Shown: in pieces, positions 34,212-44,217 of the stretch
Position numbering within the stretch: the stretch's first letter is position 1
Layout: the number at the start of each line of letters is the position of its first letter
Source of the DNA: Sphingopyxis sp. LC363
GTDB lineage: Bacteria; Pseudomonadota; Alphaproteobacteria; Sphingomonadales; Sphingomonadaceae
Length of the DNA stretch: 64,000 nt
Direction: 5' to 3'
NCBI RefSeq assembly: GCF_000756385.1
Contig: NZ_JNFC01000002.1
Coordinates: 45,163-109,162, forward strand
Made by a program: the position numbers and the translations under genes
Notes under the pieces: model-generated
Told to the model about the DNA's origin: nothing
Databases searched by the model: none
Seen by the model: only the letters and a program-made list of their open reading frames with translations

Positions 34212-35066
34212 ATGGCCCACTGGCGGACGATCGACCGCGGCATTCGCGACCGTCTCGGCGAAGGTGCGCTGTGGAGCGCGCGCGACAATGCGGTCTATTG
34301 GGTCGATATTCTCGCGCCGGCGCTCAACCGGCTTTCGCTTGCCGGCGGCGCGATCGAGCGCTGGGATATGCCCGAACCGCTCGGCTGGGTCGTGCAGAAC
34401 CGTAACGGAGAGCTGATCGGGGGATTCCAGAGCGGTTTTGCCCTGATTTCGCTCGATCCGTTCGCGGTTCGCCCGATCGCCGACCCCGAGCCGCATTTGC
34501 CCGGAAACCGCATGAACGACGGCAAGGCCGACCGTCACGGCGCGATCTGGTGCGGCACGATGGACATGGCCGAACGCGACGCATGCGGCTCGCTCTACCG
34601 CCTGGCGCCGGACGGAGGGTGGCGGGTCATGGACAGCGGCTATCTGGTTCCCAACGGCCCTGCCTTTTCGCCGTGCGGTCGTTGGCTCTATCATTCCGAT
34701 ACGGCGCGCCGGACGATCTATCGCTTCGAACTCACCGAAACCGATATCAGCAACAAGCAGCCGTTCATCCTTTTCGCGGAGGAGGAGGGCTATCCCGATG
34801 GTATGACGACCGACGGCGAAGGCTATCTGTGGGTCGCCCATTGGGACGGGGGGCGTATCAGCCGCTTTTCGCCCGAAGGCCGGCTGGATCGCGCGATCGC
34901 TTTGCCAGCTCGGCGCGTCACCAGCATCTGCTTCGCGGGCGAAGCACTGGACCGCATGTTCGTGACCTCCGCCGCGACAGACCTGCCGCCATCGATCCAT
35001 GACGGGGCTCTGTTCGAGGTGGAAGCTGGGGTTTCAGGAATCCCGACCGGAACTTACGGCGGCTGA
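34212..35066 (+). CDS. SMP-30/gluconolactonase-family protein
   Basis: A 284-aa six-bladed propeller of the SMP-30/LRE family. Metal ligands are visible at the glutamate in LGEGALW, the asparagine in RMNDGKADRHG and the aspartate in YPDGMTTDGEGYLWVAHWDG. It would hydrolyse a sugar lactone such as gluconolactone. The ATG at 34212 has GAGGAAA upstream; the open frame runs much further upstream, through phoX in another frame, which is coincidental. It lies near the right edge of the putative island. Confidence 0.9.
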   Translation: MAHWRTIDRGIRDRLGEGALWSARDNAVYWVDILAPALNRLSLAGGAIERWDMPEPLGWVVQNRNGELIGGFQSGFALISLDPFAVRPIADPEPHLPGNRMNDGKADRHGAIWCGTMDMAERDACGSLYRLAPDGGWRVMDSGYLVPNGPAFSPCGRWLYHSDTARRTIYRFELTETDISNKQPFILFAEEEGYPDGMTTDGEGYLWVAHWDGGRISRFSPEGRLDRAIALPARRVTSICFAGEALDRMFVTSAATDLPPSIHDGALFEVEAGVSGIPTGTYGG

Positions 35067-35372
35067 TATGGCCCCGTTCGAGACCGCGGTTAATCTGCCG
35101 GAGTCGGCGATTGCCGCGACAGAGGGGGGACTGGAGCCCTCGATGGCCAAAATGGGGTGGTCGAACAAGGGGTAGACCGTCAGAAATGTGGGGGTGGACT
35201 CATATTTCGAGATGAAATTATATAAATATCAATATTTTAATATACGATACAAGATCTGCCACCATCCTCCACGAAAACAAGATCGCACCGGCGTGTCCTC
35301 GCTGGCCAGCATCGGCACGCGATGCGGACGGGGGCTCTTGATGTATCGGCGCGTGTCCAGCATTCTCGAGGC
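35067..35372 (+). repeat. AT-rich attachment-like sequence B
   Basis: Within this 306-base gap, AGAAATGTGGGG (35182-35193) is followed by an AT-rich stretch and CTGCCACCATCCTC (35256-35269). Order, orientation and spacing match sequence A at 19507-19613. A short frame at 35068-35175 (35 codons) has no recognised family. I see no other gene. Confidence 0.5.
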
Positions 35373-36044
35373 ATGAACAGGAAATCCAGCCAGCGTCCCA
35401 AGGGGCTGCGCCAATTCATGAATTCCGATCAGCAGGGTGCGTGGCTGGAGGGGAGGGCAGAAGTGGCCGACGCCGGGGAGCGGCAGGATTCGATCGAGCA
35501 GCGGATGAAATATGCGCCGCGTTTCCAGAAGCTGCTTCGCCGGCCGCAGGCGCCCGACCTCTTCGGGATTCTGGAGCAATACGGCCGGACCTGCATAGCC
35601 GTGCCGCGCGCGACCGAGCGATATTATTGGTCGGTTTCCTGCCTGCCGTCCACCTCGGACAAGCCCTTGGTGCGCATCAACGCGAGCTGGATGGAGCTGT
35701 TCACGCTATACGCCGACGGCGACGGTCTTCGTGCCCGGTTCATTGTCCATCTTTCGGATTGCACGACCGACGGGTCGCTCGTGCCGGAGGCGATCGACCG
35801 GGCTTTTCTCGAACAGAGCGTGCTGACGCCTGGGGACCTGAGCTATTCGTTTCCGGCTGGCTCGGACATCTTCATCGTCAAGATACGCGGCGCTTCTTCC
35901 ATCCGCGACTTCCTCGCGGTCCCGCGCGCGCTGCGCGCTGTCCGGCGTTTCAATCTGACCCATATGAACCGCGGCAGGAACGCCTATCAGGCCAGCCATT
36001 CCTATAGCGTTGCCGATTATATGCTGGGGGAGGGTGCTCCCTGA
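35373..36044 (+). CDS. Hypothetical protein
   Basis: A 223-aa soluble protein with no signal peptide, no transmembrane segment and no motif I recognise. It begins with a basic tail (NRKSSQRPKGLRQ). A central region reads RYYWSVSCLPSTSDKPLVRI and a later one ELFTLYADGDGLRARFIVHL, suggesting an alpha/beta fold. The start is taken at the ATG with CGAGG upstream. It is transcribed away from attachment-like sequence B and may belong to the flank of the island or to the ancestral chromosome. Confidence 0.65.
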   Translation: MNRKSSQRPKGLRQFMNSDQQGAWLEGRAEVADAGERQDSIEQRMKYAPRFQKLLRRPQAPDLFGILEQYGRTCIAVPRATERYYWSVSCLPSTSDKPLVRINASWMELFTLYADGDGLRARFIVHLSDCTTDGSLVPEAIDRAFLEQSVLTPGDLSYSFPAGSDIFIVKIRGASSIRDFLAVPRALRAVRRFNLTHMNRGRNAYQASHSYSVADYMLGEGAP

Positions 36045-36089
36045 CATGCGGTGATCGGCGCGGGCGGCGGCGGCCGCCCGCGCGCGGCA

Positions 36090-37334
36090 TCAGTGGCGTC
36101 CGAGTTCGTCGCGGCCGACGACCATATAGTGGACCTCGTCGGGGCCGTCGGCGAAGCGCAGGTGGCGCACGTCGGCGTAAAGGTCGGCGAGCGGAGTCCA
36201 GTGCGAGATGCCCGTCGCGCCGTGGATCTGGATCGCCTGGTCGATGATCTGACAGACGCGTTCGGGGACCATCGCCTTCGCCATGCTGACCCACACGCGC
36301 GCCTCACGATTGCCGAGCAGGTCCATCGCCTTTGCCGCCTTGAGCACGATCAGGCGCATCGCCTCGATCTCGACGCGGGCGCGGGCGATCACTTCCAGAT
36401 TCTTGCCAAGCTGCGACAGCGGGCGTCCGAAGGCGGTGCGCGAATTGCCGCGCTTCACCATCAGGTCGAGCGCGACCTCAGCCTTGCCGATCGTGCGCAT
36501 GCAATGGTGGATGCGGCCCGGGCCGAGGCGCATCTGCGAAATCTCGAACCCGCGCCCCTCGCCGAGCAGGATATTTTCGCGGGGGACGCGGACATTGTCG
36601 AAGCGCATGTGCATATGCCCCTGCGGCGCATGGTCGGCGCCGAACACGCGCATCGGGCCGAGCACCTGCACGCCGGGTGTGTCCATCGGCACCAGAATCT
36701 GCGAATGCTGGCCCTTGCGTGAGGCTTCGGGGTTGGTCTTCAGCATGCAGATCAGGATTTTGCAGCGCGGATCGCCGGCGCCGCTGATGAAATATTTCTC
36801 GCCATTGATGACCCATTCGTCGCCTTCGAGCACCGCGCTCGTTTCGAGGTTGCTCGCGTCGGACGAGGCGACGCCGGGTTCGGTCATCACATAGGCCGAA
36901 CGGATTTCGCCGTTCAGAAGGGGCTTGAGCCAGCGTTCCTTCTGTTCGGGCGTGCCGACCATTTCGAGCACTTCCATATTGCCGGTATCGGGCGCCGAAC
37001 AGTTCAGCGATTCGGATGCGAGCGGCGACTTGCCGAGCTCGGCAGCGATATAGGCATAGTCGAGGTTGGAGAGCGGGGTGCCGGTGTCACCGTGCGGGAG
37101 GAAGAAATTCCACAGGCCCGCCGCCTTCGCCTTGTTCTTCGCGCCCTCGAGCAGCTCGAGCTGTCCCGGCGCCCAGCTCCAGCGATCGGCGCGGCCTTCG
37201 CCGAGCCGGAAGAACTCTTCGGTGATCGGATCGACATTGTCGGCGATGTGGCGCTTCACTGCCTCGAAGAGCGGCTGCGCTTCCTTCGACATGCGCAGGT
37301 CGTTGAGTTCGGCCTGAAGTTCGATTTCGGTCAT
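36090..37334 (-). CDS. Acyl-CoA dehydrogenase (ACAD10/11-like)
   Basis: A 414-aa flavoenzyme of the acyl-CoA dehydrogenase family. The FAD/substrate loop AYVMTEPGVASSDASNLET is near residue 130, followed by the mid-domain ALDLMVKRGNSRTAFGRPLS and a C-terminal segment IHGATGISHWTPLADLYADV that holds FAD ligands and, in this group, an altered base position. It desaturates an acyl-CoA at C2-C3. The ATG at 37334 has GGAG a few bases upstream. A LysR gene lies directly upstream on the same strand, with an operator-like palindrome between them. Confidence 0.92.
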   Translation of the reverse strand: MTEIELQAELNDLRMSKEAQPLFEAVKRHIADNVDPITEEFFRLGEGRADRWSWAPGQLELLEGAKNKAKAAGLWNFFLPHGDTGTPLSNLDYAYIAAELGKSPLASESLNCSAPDTGNMEVLEMVGTPEQKERWLKPLLNGEIRSAYVMTEPGVASSDASNLETSAVLEGDEWVINGEKYFISGAGDPRCKILICMLKTNPEASRKGQHSQILVPMDTPGVQVLGPMRVFGADHAPQGHMHMRFDNVRVPRENILLGEGRGFEISQMRLGPGRIHHCMRTIGKAEVALDLMVKRGNSRTAFGRPLSQLGKNLEVIARARVEIEAMRLIVLKAAKAMDLLGNREARVWVSMAKAMVPERVCQIIDQAIQIHGATGISHWTPLADLYADVRHLRFADGPDEVHYMVVGRDELGRH

Positions 37335-37409
37335 GTGGGTCTCCAGCAGGTTTCGCCGGAGACGGTAGCGACAACCATCCATCGACAGAAATGATAGGTT
37401 TGAATAAAT

Positions 37410-37430
37410 GATATTCGTCTAGAGAATATC
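37410..37430. promoter_or_regulatory. LysR-box-like palindrome upstream of the acyl-CoA dehydrogenase gene
   Basis: GATATTC-N7-GAATATC is a perfect 7-bp inverted repeat and contains ATTC-N7-GAAT, the T-N11-A arrangement of LysR-type operators. It lies about 76 bp before the acyl-CoA dehydrogenase start, the usual activation distance. Binding by the product of the adjacent LysR gene is inferred. Confidence 0.55.
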
Positions 37431-37435
37431 CTTCT

Positions 37436-37511
37436 GTCATCCCGGCGAAGGCCGGGATCTCGCCGGTGCGTCAGGTGGCAAGGTCGAGATCCCGGCCTTC
37501 GCCGGGATGAC
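37436..37511. repeat. 76-bp palindromic intergenic repeat (copy 1)
   Basis: Two 26-bp arms, each itself a hairpin around GGCGAAGGCC, face each other across a 24-bp spacer. The outer ends read GTCATCCCGG and CCGGGATGAC. Further copies occur at 54385 and, diverged, at 63028; a single-arm copy is at 46789. Confidence 0.85.
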
Positions 37512-37523
37512 GATACAGAGAGC

Positions 37524-38435
37524 TTATGCCGGCTTGCCTAACTCCTCGACAATGATGCCGCGCAGCCAGCCGAGCCCGGGATCGGCTTGCGCCGCCTGGT
37601 GCCAATAGAGATAGCTGCCGCCGGGTTCGACCGGCAGCGGCAGGTCGACGAGCTGCATCGGCCACATTGCGTCGAGCACGGCGGCGTGCGATTTCGGGAG
37701 CGCGAAGAGCATGTCGGACGCGGCGACGATCTGCCACGCGGTGATTGCATGCTGGCAGCGCACCGCGACGCGCCGCGCGAGGCCCATGCGGTCGAGCGCC
37801 ATATCCTCGATCCCGGGGCCATAGGGCCGCGCCGTCGCGACGATATGATCGAGCGCCAGATAGGTATCGAGGTCGATCGCACCCTCGACGCGCGGATGCC
37901 CTTTGCGCGCGACGACGACGAGCGGCTCGGCGCCCAGATAATGGCGGCATAACCGGTCGTCTGCGGGCAGCGCGACGTCGAGCGCAAGGTCGAGATCGCC
38001 GTTCGCGAGCATCGTCACGAGCTCGCGGCGCCGGAAGGTCACGCTGGCGAGCGCGACATGCGGCGCCTCGGCGCGCACGCCCGCGACTAGCGAGGAAAAG
38101 CGCGGCATTTCGCCCGAGAGGCGCACTCCGATACGAAATTCGCGCGTCGTATGCGCGGGGTCGAACGCGGTCGCCGCATCGAGCGCGGCGTCGAGCCCGC
38201 GCAGCGCCTCGCGCACCGGCCCCGCGATGGCGCGCGCGGCGGAGGTGGGGGCGAGGCGATTGCCCTGCCGCACGAAGAGGGGGTCGTCGAACTGCGTGCG
38301 CAGCCGCGCGAGCGCGTGGCTGATAGCCGGCTGCGACAGGTTCAGGTGCCGCGCCGCGGCCGACACGCCGCCCTTGGCGAAGATCGCGTCGAAAATGCGC
38401 AGCAGGTTGAGATCGAACCGGGCGAGATGCCGCAA
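37524..38435 (-). CDS. LysR-family transcriptional regulator
   Basis: A 303-aa regulator with an N-terminal winged helix-turn-helix (LNLSQPAISHALARLRTQFD near residues 30-50) and a periplasmic-binding-like effector domain covering the rest. The HTH follows the NodD-like group pattern with FDLNLLRIFDAIF at the start. It lies upstream of and co-oriented with the acyl-CoA dehydrogenase gene and is its probable regulator. Confidence 0.92.
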   Translation of the reverse strand: MRHLARFDLNLLRIFDAIFAKGGVSAAARHLNLSQPAISHALARLRTQFDDPLFVRQGNRLAPTSAARAIAGPVREALRGLDAALDAATAFDPAHTTREFRIGVRLSGEMPRFSSLVAGVRAEAPHVALASVTFRRRELVTMLANGDLDLALDVALPADDRLCRHYLGAEPLVVVARKGHPRVEGAIDLDTYLALDHIVATARPYGPGIEDMALDRMGLARRVAVRCQHAITAWQIVAASDMLFALPKSHAAVLDAMWPMQLVDLPLPVEPGGSYLYWHQAAQADPGLGWLRGIIVEELGKPA

Positions 38436-38499
38436 GGCCTGCTCCTAGACGAAGCCGGTGCGGGACCGGCGGCCGCCGATCCCGGTTCGATCGCGTCGA

Positions 38500-39834
38500 T
38501 CAGTCAATCGTGCTGGCCAGTTCGCGGTTGAGCCACAGCGCGACGAGCGTGCCGAGCGCGCCCGAGAGCAGATAGGCGCCCGCCGCGATCAGCCCGAACT
38601 GGCTCGACAGCCACAATGCGACCATCGGCGCGAAGCCTGCGCCGAACAGCCAGGCGAGGTCGGAAGTGAAGGCGGAGCCGGTATAGCGGTGGCGCGGATG
38701 GAAGTTCGACGAGAGCGCACCCGACGACTGGCCGAACGACAGGCCGAGCAGCGCGAAGCCGAGGATCATGAATGCCGCTTCGCCGATTTCGCCCGCGCCG
38801 AGCAGCTGCGGCGCGAAGCCGCTGAACGCCGCGATGGCGGCGGCGGTGACCGCGAGCATCGTGCGGCGGCCGACGCGGTCGGCGAGAATGCCCGACGCGA
38901 CGATCGCAATGACGCCCACGACCGCGGCGATCGCTTCGATAACCAGGAAGCGCACCGGGCTTTCGTCGGTGAACAGGAACACCCACGACAGCGGGTAGAC
39001 GGTGACCATATGGAACATCGCGAAGCTGGCGAGCGGCGCGAAGGTGCCGATGACGATCGTCTTCCATTCCGACCGCACCGTTTCGAGCAGGGGCGCGGGT
39101 TCGAGCGCGCGGTTCTCGAACAGCTCGGCATATTCGGGGGTGACGACGATACGCAGCCGCGCGAACAGCGCGACGACGTTGATCGCGAAGGCGACGAAGA
39201 AGGGATAGCGCCAGCCCCAGGCGAGGAAATCCTCGGCGGGAAGCGCGGCGATCAGGAACATGAAGAGCAGGCTGGCGACGATCAGGCCGAGCGGCGCGCC
39301 GAGCTGCGGGATCATTGCGTACCAGCCGCGGCGGTTTTCGGGCGCGTTGATCGCGAGGAGGGAGGCGAGGCCGTCCCACGATCCGCCGAGAGCGACGCCC
39401 TGGCCCATGCGGAACAGCGCGAGAAACAGCGCGGCGCCGATGCCGACCGACTCGTAGCTCGGCAGGAAGGCGATCGCCGCGGTCGATCCGCCGAGCAGGA
39501 AAAGCGCGATAGTAAGTTTAGCGCCGCGGCCATAGGCGCGGTCGATCGCGGTGAAGATGATCGTGCCGACTGGGCGCGCGACGAAGGCGAGGGCGAAGAT
39601 CGCGAAGGACCAGAGCGTGCCCGTCAGCGGGTCGAGATGCGGGAAAACGAGCTTCGGGAACACCAGCACCGACGCGATCGCATAGACGAAGAAGTCGAAG
39701 AATTCCGACGTCCGCCCGATGATGACGCCGATCGCGATCTCGGCGGGGTCGATGCGGTGGCTGCCGTCCTCGGCGCCGTGGAGGGCGCGGGCGTCGCGTT
39801 CGGCCTCGGTGGTGGGAACGGTGTCGGCAGCCAT
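38500..39834 (-). CDS. MFS transporter, metabolite:H+ symporter (MHS) family
   Basis: A 444-aa carrier with 12 hydrophobic segments. The start resembles ProP/KgtP-type proteins (GVIIGRTSEFFDFFVYAIAS), and the first cytoplasmic loop reads ARPVGTIIFTAIDRAYGRG, a modified A-motif. It probably imports a carboxylate or betaine-like solute. AAGGAT precedes the ATG. It ends 65 bp from the LysR gene on the same strand, so the three genes may form one functional group. Confidence 0.9.
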   Translation of the reverse strand: MAADTVPTTEAERDARALHGAEDGSHRIDPAEIAIGVIIGRTSEFFDFFVYAIASVLVFPKLVFPHLDPLTGTLWSFAIFALAFVARPVGTIIFTAIDRAYGRGAKLTIALFLLGGSTAAIAFLPSYESVGIGAALFLALFRMGQGVALGGSWDGLASLLAINAPENRRGWYAMIPQLGAPLGLIVASLLFMFLIAALPAEDFLAWGWRYPFFVAFAINVVALFARLRIVVTPEYAELFENRALEPAPLLETVRSEWKTIVIGTFAPLASFAMFHMVTVYPLSWVFLFTDESPVRFLVIEAIAAVVGVIAIVASGILADRVGRRTMLAVTAAAIAAFSGFAPQLLGAGEIGEAAFMILGFALLGLSFGQSSGALSSNFHPRHRYTGSAFTSDLAWLFGAGFAPMVALWLSSQFGLIAAGAYLLSGALGTLVALWLNRELASTID

Positions 39835-40003
39835 GGTAACAATCCTTGAGCTGGCGCCGTTCGCAGGACAGGATGCGACGGCACGAGTCGGTCATAGGGC
39901 AAAAGCGCCCGGAATGAAAATGCCCCTGCGCGATGACGAGCGGTCGCGGGATTGGACAAAATGTCCTATGTGCAGTGCAGCAATGGAGGGTTAGGCGCGC
40001 ATC

Positions 40004-41188
40004 ATGCCAAGCAATCTCCCCCGTTTTTCCGCCCGATTGCGGCTGTTGCCGCTACTCGCCGCGCTGCCCCTCTTGTCGGGCTGCGGGCTGATCGTGCTCG
40101 ACCCCGCCGGGGACATCGCGCGCCAGCAGGGCGATTTGATCGTCCTGTCCACGGTGCTGATGCTGCTGATCATCGTGCCGGTGATGGGCCTGACGATCTT
40201 CTTCGCGTGGAAATATCGCGCGTCGAACAAGGAGGCGACCTACAAGCCCGACTGGGACCATTCGACGCAGCTCGAACTCGTCATCTGGTCGGCGCCGCTG
40301 TTGATCATCATCTGCCTCGGCGCGGTGACGTGGGTCGCGACGCACCTGCTCGATCCCTATCGCCCGCTCGCGCGGACGGGTCCGGGCCAGCCTGTCGCGG
40401 CGGAGGTCCAGCCGCTCGACGTGCAGGTCGTCGCGCTCGACTGGAAATGGCTGTTCATCTATCCCGAACAGGGCGTCGCGACGGTGAACGAACTGGCGCT
40501 GCCGGTGAACCGGCCGGTGCGCTTCCGCATCTCCTCTTCCTCGGTGATGAACAGCTTTTACGTGCCCGCGCTCGCAGGGCAGATTTATGCGATGCCGGGC
40601 ATGGAAACCAAGCTGCACGGCGTGTTCGACAAGACCGGCGAATATGAAGGCTTTTCGGCCAATTATTCGGGCTGGGGCTTTTCGAACATGCGCTTTGCGG
40701 TGAAGAGCCTGCCCGCCGGCGAGTTCGATAAATGGGTCGCGACGACGAAAGCCTCGGCGGAAGGCGACCTCAGCCGCAACGTCTATTTGGAACTCGAAAA
40801 GCCGACCCACAAGGAGCCCGTCCGCCGGTTTGCGGCGAGCGATCCGCAGCTGTTCGACGCGGTCGTCAACATGTGCGTCGAACCCGGCAAGATGTGCATG
40901 CACGACATGATGTCGGTCGACGCTGCCGGCGGCGCGGGGATCGCGGGTATCGGCAACGTCCGGCAGGTGACCTACGACAAGTTCGCCGCGCGCGGCACCG
41001 TCGACGTCGCGCGCTGGAGCATGCGTTACGTCGCGGCTTATTGCAGCGCGCCGGTGATGTCGAACGACCGTCCCGACGCGAAGCCGGTCGCCCCGGAAAA
41101 GCTGAAGGGCGAGGGGCTTCCGCATCCTTCCAAGCCCGAACGCACGGCGCTTCGCGCACCCGCCGCCGCCGAACGCCCGCTGTCCTGA
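40004..41188 (+). CDS. cyoA: Cytochrome bo3 ubiquinol oxidase subunit II
   Basis: A 394-aa subunit with a lipoprotein signal ([11 protein letters not shown]), two transmembrane helices (about residues 48-70 and 90-112) and a periplasmic cupredoxin-like domain containing [20 protein letters not shown] and [20 protein letters not shown]. It lacks the CuA cysteine pair, as expected for a quinol rather than a cytochrome c oxidase. It opens the operon cyoABCD and is divergent from the MFS gene. A longer C-terminal extension than in E. coli CyoA carries a Met/Cys segment ([13 protein letters not shown]). Confidence 0.95.
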   Translation: MPSNLPRFSARLRLLPLLAALPLLSGCGLIVLDPAGDIARQQGDLIVLSTVLMLLIIVPVMGLTIFFAWKYRASNKEATYKPDWDHSTQLELVIWSAPLLIIICLGAVTWVATHLLDPYRPLARTGPGQPVAAEVQPLDVQVVALDWKWLFIYPEQGVATVNELALPVNRPVRFRISSSSVMNSFYVPALAGQIYAMPGMETKLHGVFDKTGEYEGFSANYSGWGFSNMRFAVKSLPAGEFDKWVATTKASAEGDLSRNVYLELEKPTHKEPVRRFAASDPQLFDAVVNMCVEPGKMCMHDMMSVDAAGGAGIAGIGNVRQVTYDKFAARGTVDVARWSMRYVAAYCSAPVMSNDRPDAKPVAPEKLKGEGLPHPSKPERTALRAPAAAERPLS

Positions 41189-41205
41189 ACGAGCCCGAGA
41201 TTCCC

Positions 41206-43215
41206 ATGACCATCCCGCATCCCGCACCCGAAACCGGTCCGATCCTCGGCAAGCTGTCGATGGAGGCGCTTCCGCTGCACGAGCCGATCCTTGTCGTCAC
41301 CTTCATCGGCGTCGTCCTTGGCGGCATCGCGGTGCTCGGCCTGATCACCAAATATCGTCTCTGGGGATATTTGTGGAAGGAATGGTTCACCACAGTCGAC
41401 CACAAGCGCATCGGGATCATGTACATGATCCTGGGGCTTATCATGTTCCTGCGCGGCTTTGCCGACGCGATCATGATGCGGCTCCAGCAAGCGATGGCGT
41501 TCGGCGGGTCCGAAGGCTATCTCACCCCGCACCATTATGACCAGGTGTTCACCGCGCACGGCGTGATCATGATCTTCTTCGTCGCGATGCCGTTCATCAC
41601 CGGGATCATGAACTATATCGTCCCCCTGCAGATCGGGGCGCGCGACGTCAGTTTTCCCTTCCTCAACAATTTCAGTTTCTGGATGACGACGTCGGGCGCG
41701 GTGCTGACGATGATCTCGCTGTTCGTCGGCGAATATGCACAGACCGGCTGGCTGGCCTATCCGCCCTTGTCGGGGATCGCTTACAGCCCCAATGTCGGCG
41801 TCGACTATTATATCTGGGGCTTACAGATAGCCGGCGTCGGCACCACCCTGTCGGGCATCAACCTGATCGTCACGATCCTGAAGCTGCGCGCGCCGGGCAT
41901 GGGGCTGATGAAGATGCCCGTCTTCACCTGGACCTCGCTCTGCTCGAACATCCTGATCGTCGCCTCCTTCCCGATCCTGACCGCGACGCTCGTTCTGCTC
42001 AGCCTCGATCGCTATGTCGGCACGAACTTCTTCACCAACGATCTCGGCGGGTCGCCGATGATGTATGTGAACCTGATCTGGATCTGGGGGCATCCCGAGG
42101 TCTATATCCTCGTGCTGCCGTTGTTCGGCGTCTTCTCCGAAGTCACCTCGACCTTCTCGGGCAAAAGGCTCTTCGGCTATACGTCGATGGTCTATGCGAC
42201 GGTGTGCATCACGATCCTGTCGTACATCGTGTGGCTGCACCATTTCTTCACCATGGGATCGGGGGCGAGCGTCAACAGCTTCTTCGGCATCACGACGATG
42301 GTGATCTCGATCCCGACGGGGGCGAAGCTCTTCAACTGGCTGTTCACCATGTACCGCGGCCGGATCCGTTTCGAACTGCCGATGATGTGGACGGTCGCCT
42401 TCATGCTGACCTTCGTCATCGGCGGCATGACCGGCGTGCTGCTCGCGGTGCCGCCCGCCGACTTCGTGCTCCACAACTCGCTGTTCCTGATCGCGCATTT
42501 CCACAATGTGATCATCGGCGGCGTCCTGTTCGGCCTGTTCGCGGCGATCAACTACTGGTGGCCCAAGGCGTTCGGCTTCAAGCTCGACGTTTTCTGGGGC
42601 AAGATCAGCTTCTGGTGCTGGGTGGTCGGCTTCTGGGTCGCCTTCACCCCGCTCTATATCCTCGGCCTGATGGGCGTGACCCGCCGGATGCGCGTGTTCG
42701 ACGACCCGAGCCTGCAGATCTGGTTCGTGATCGCCGGCGTCGGCGCGGCGATCATCGCGGCGGGCATCGGCGCGATGCTGGTCCAGTTCGCGGTGAGCAT
42801 CTGGCGCCGCAAGGAGCTACGCGAGGAAAGCGGCGATCCGTGGGACGGCCGCACGCTCGAATGGGCGACCAGCTCGCCGCCGCCGGACTACAACTTTGCC
42901 TTCACGCCGGTGATCCACGACCTCGACGCCTGGTACGACATGAAAAAGCGCGGGCACCAGCGGCCGGTGGACGGCTATCGCGACATCCACATGCCGTCGA
43001 ACACTGGCGCGGGGATGATCCTGTCGGGTATCTGCCTGGTGATGGGTTTCGCGCTCGTCTGGCATATCTGGTGGCTCGTCGCGGCGAGCTTCGTCGCGGT
43101 GATCGCCGCCGCGATCATCCACACTTTCAACTACAAGCGCGATTTCGACATTCCGGCGGCGACGGTCACCGCGGTCGAGGAAGCGCGCACCCGCCAGCTG
43201 GCGGCCGGAGCCTGA
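41206..43215 (+). CDS. cyoB: Cytochrome bo3 ubiquinol oxidase subunit I
   Basis: A 669-aa heme-copper oxidase core with about 15 membrane spans. The heme ligand region shows [11 protein letters not shown], the CuB ligands [14 protein letters not shown] with the cross-linked His-Tyr pair, then WLHHFFTMG and [16 protein letters not shown] holding the high- and low-spin heme histidines. It reduces O2 to water and pumps protons. The ATG at 41206, 17 bp after cyoA, is the only sensible start. Confidence 0.97.
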   Translation: MTIPHPAPETGPILGKLSMEALPLHEPILVVTFIGVVLGGIAVLGLITKYRLWGYLWKEWFTTVDHKRIGIMYMILGLIMFLRGFADAIMMRLQQAMAFGGSEGYLTPHHYDQVFTAHGVIMIFFVAMPFITGIMNYIVPLQIGARDVSFPFLNNFSFWMTTSGAVLTMISLFVGEYAQTGWLAYPPLSGIAYSPNVGVDYYIWGLQIAGVGTTLSGINLIVTILKLRAPGMGLMKMPVFTWTSLCSNILIVASFPILTATLVLLSLDRYVGTNFFTNDLGGSPMMYVNLIWIWGHPEVYILVLPLFGVFSEVTSTFSGKRLFGYTSMVYATVCITILSYIVWLHHFFTMGSGASVNSFFGITTMVISIPTGAKLFNWLFTMYRGRIRFELPMMWTVAFMLTFVIGGMTGVLLAVPPADFVLHNSLFLIAHFHNVIIGGVLFGLFAAINYWWPKAFGFKLDVFWGKISFWCWVVGFWVAFTPLYILGLMGVTRRMRVFDDPSLQIWFVIAGVGAAIIAAGIGAMLVQFAVSIWRRKELREESGDPWDGRTLEWATSSPPPDYNFAFTPVIHDLDAWYDMKKRGHQRPVDGYRDIHMPSNTGAGMILSGICLVMGFALVWHIWWLVAASFVAVIAAAIIHTFNYKRDFDIPAATVTAVEEARTRQLAAGA

Positions 43216-43219
43216 CCCG

Positions 43220-43846
43220 ATGAGCGCCAAGACCATCACCGCCGACGAAGCCGTCCAGTTCTACGACCTCGACGAGCATGCGCATCCCGAGGGGCACAGC
43301 ACGATGCTGGGCTTCTGGATCTATCTGATGAGCGATTGCCTCATCTTCGCGATCCTCTTCGCCTGCTACGCCGTGCTCGGCGGCAGCTATGCCGCGGGGC
43401 CCGCGCCGAAGGATCTGTTCGACCTCAAGCTCATCGCGCTCAACACCGCGATGCTGCTCTTCTCGTCGATCACCTATGGTTTTGCCGTGCTCCAGATGCA
43501 GCAGGGCAGGGTGAAGGGCGTCCAGCTCTGGCTCGCGGTCACCGGGCTGTTCGGGCTCGCCTTCCTCGGGATCGAGCTTTACGAATTCCACCATCTGATC
43601 GAGATCGGGGCGGGGCCGCAGCGCAGCGCTTTCCTGTCGAGCTTCTTCACGCTCGTCGGCACGCACGGGCTGCATGTCACCTTCGGCATCGTCTGGCTCG
43701 TGACGCTGATGGTCCAGCTCTCGAAGCATGGGCTGATCGCCGCGAACAAGCGCCGCGTGATGTGCCTTTCGATGTTCTGGCACTTCCTCGACGTCGTGTG
43801 GATCGGCGTCTTCACCTTTGTCTATCTGATGGGAGTGCTGCGATGA
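43220..43846 (+). CDS. cyoC: Cytochrome bo3 ubiquinol oxidase subunit III
   Basis: A 208-aa subunit with five membrane spans. Family markers include [19 protein letters not shown] and the C-terminal [19 protein letters not shown]. It stabilises subunit I. It begins 4 bp after cyoB and overlaps cyoD by an ATGA tetramer. Confidence 0.95.
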   Translation: MSAKTITADEAVQFYDLDEHAHPEGHSTMLGFWIYLMSDCLIFAILFACYAVLGGSYAAGPAPKDLFDLKLIALNTAMLLFSSITYGFAVLQMQQGRVKGVQLWLAVTGLFGLAFLGIELYEFHHLIEIGAGPQRSAFLSSFFTLVGTHGLHVTFGIVWLVTLMVQLSKHGLIAANKRRVMCLSMFWHFLDVVWIGVFTFVYLMGVLR

Positions 43847-44217
43847 GTGCCGATCCCCACGCCCAGCACGGTCATAACGAGATCGAGATGCCGCACGCGT
43901 CGATGCGCGACTATGTCATCGGCTTCGTCCTCTCGGTGATCCTGACCGCCATCCCCTTCTGGCTGGTGATGACGATGCCGCTCAGCGCAGGCGCGACCGG
44001 CGCGATCATCATGGGCTTCGCGGTGGTGCAGATCGTGGTCCACATGATCTTCTTCCTCCACATGACGCCCAAGGCCGAGGGCGGCTGGTCGCTGACCTCG
44101 CTCGTCTTTACCGTCATCGTCGTCGGGATCATGCTCGCGGGGTCGCTGTGGGTGATGCACCACCTCAACACCAACATGATGCCGATGCCGCACGAACCGA
44201 CGAGTCAGGTGCTTTGA
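43843..44217 (+). CDS. cyoD: Cytochrome bo3 ubiquinol oxidase subunit IV
   Basis: A 124-aa subunit with three transmembrane helices ([60 protein letters not shown]), needed for assembly of the CuB site. Its stop codon overlaps the TTG start of the SURF1 gene. Confidence 0.93.
   Translation: MSADPHAQHGHNEIEMPHASMRDYVIGFVLSVILTAIPFWLVMTMPLSAGATGAIIMGFAVVQIVVHMIFFLHMTPKAEGGWSLTSLVFTVIVVGIMLAGSLWVMHHLNTNMMPMPHEPTSQVL

Noticed and set aside
37436..37511. Repeat considered as a CRISPR array
   Set aside because: There are only two opposed arms in inverted orientation with one spacer, and no cas genes in the window.
38458..39849. A 463-codon open frame antisense to the MHS transporter gene
   Set aside because: Its product is a low-complexity Arg/Glu/Asp-rich chain typical of the reverse strand of GC-rich genes, while the minus-strand frame is a textbook transporter.
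40732..41205. In-frame upstream extension of cyoB into cyoA
   Set aside because: CyoB homology begins at the ATG at 41206 and the extension is out-of-frame cyoA sequence.
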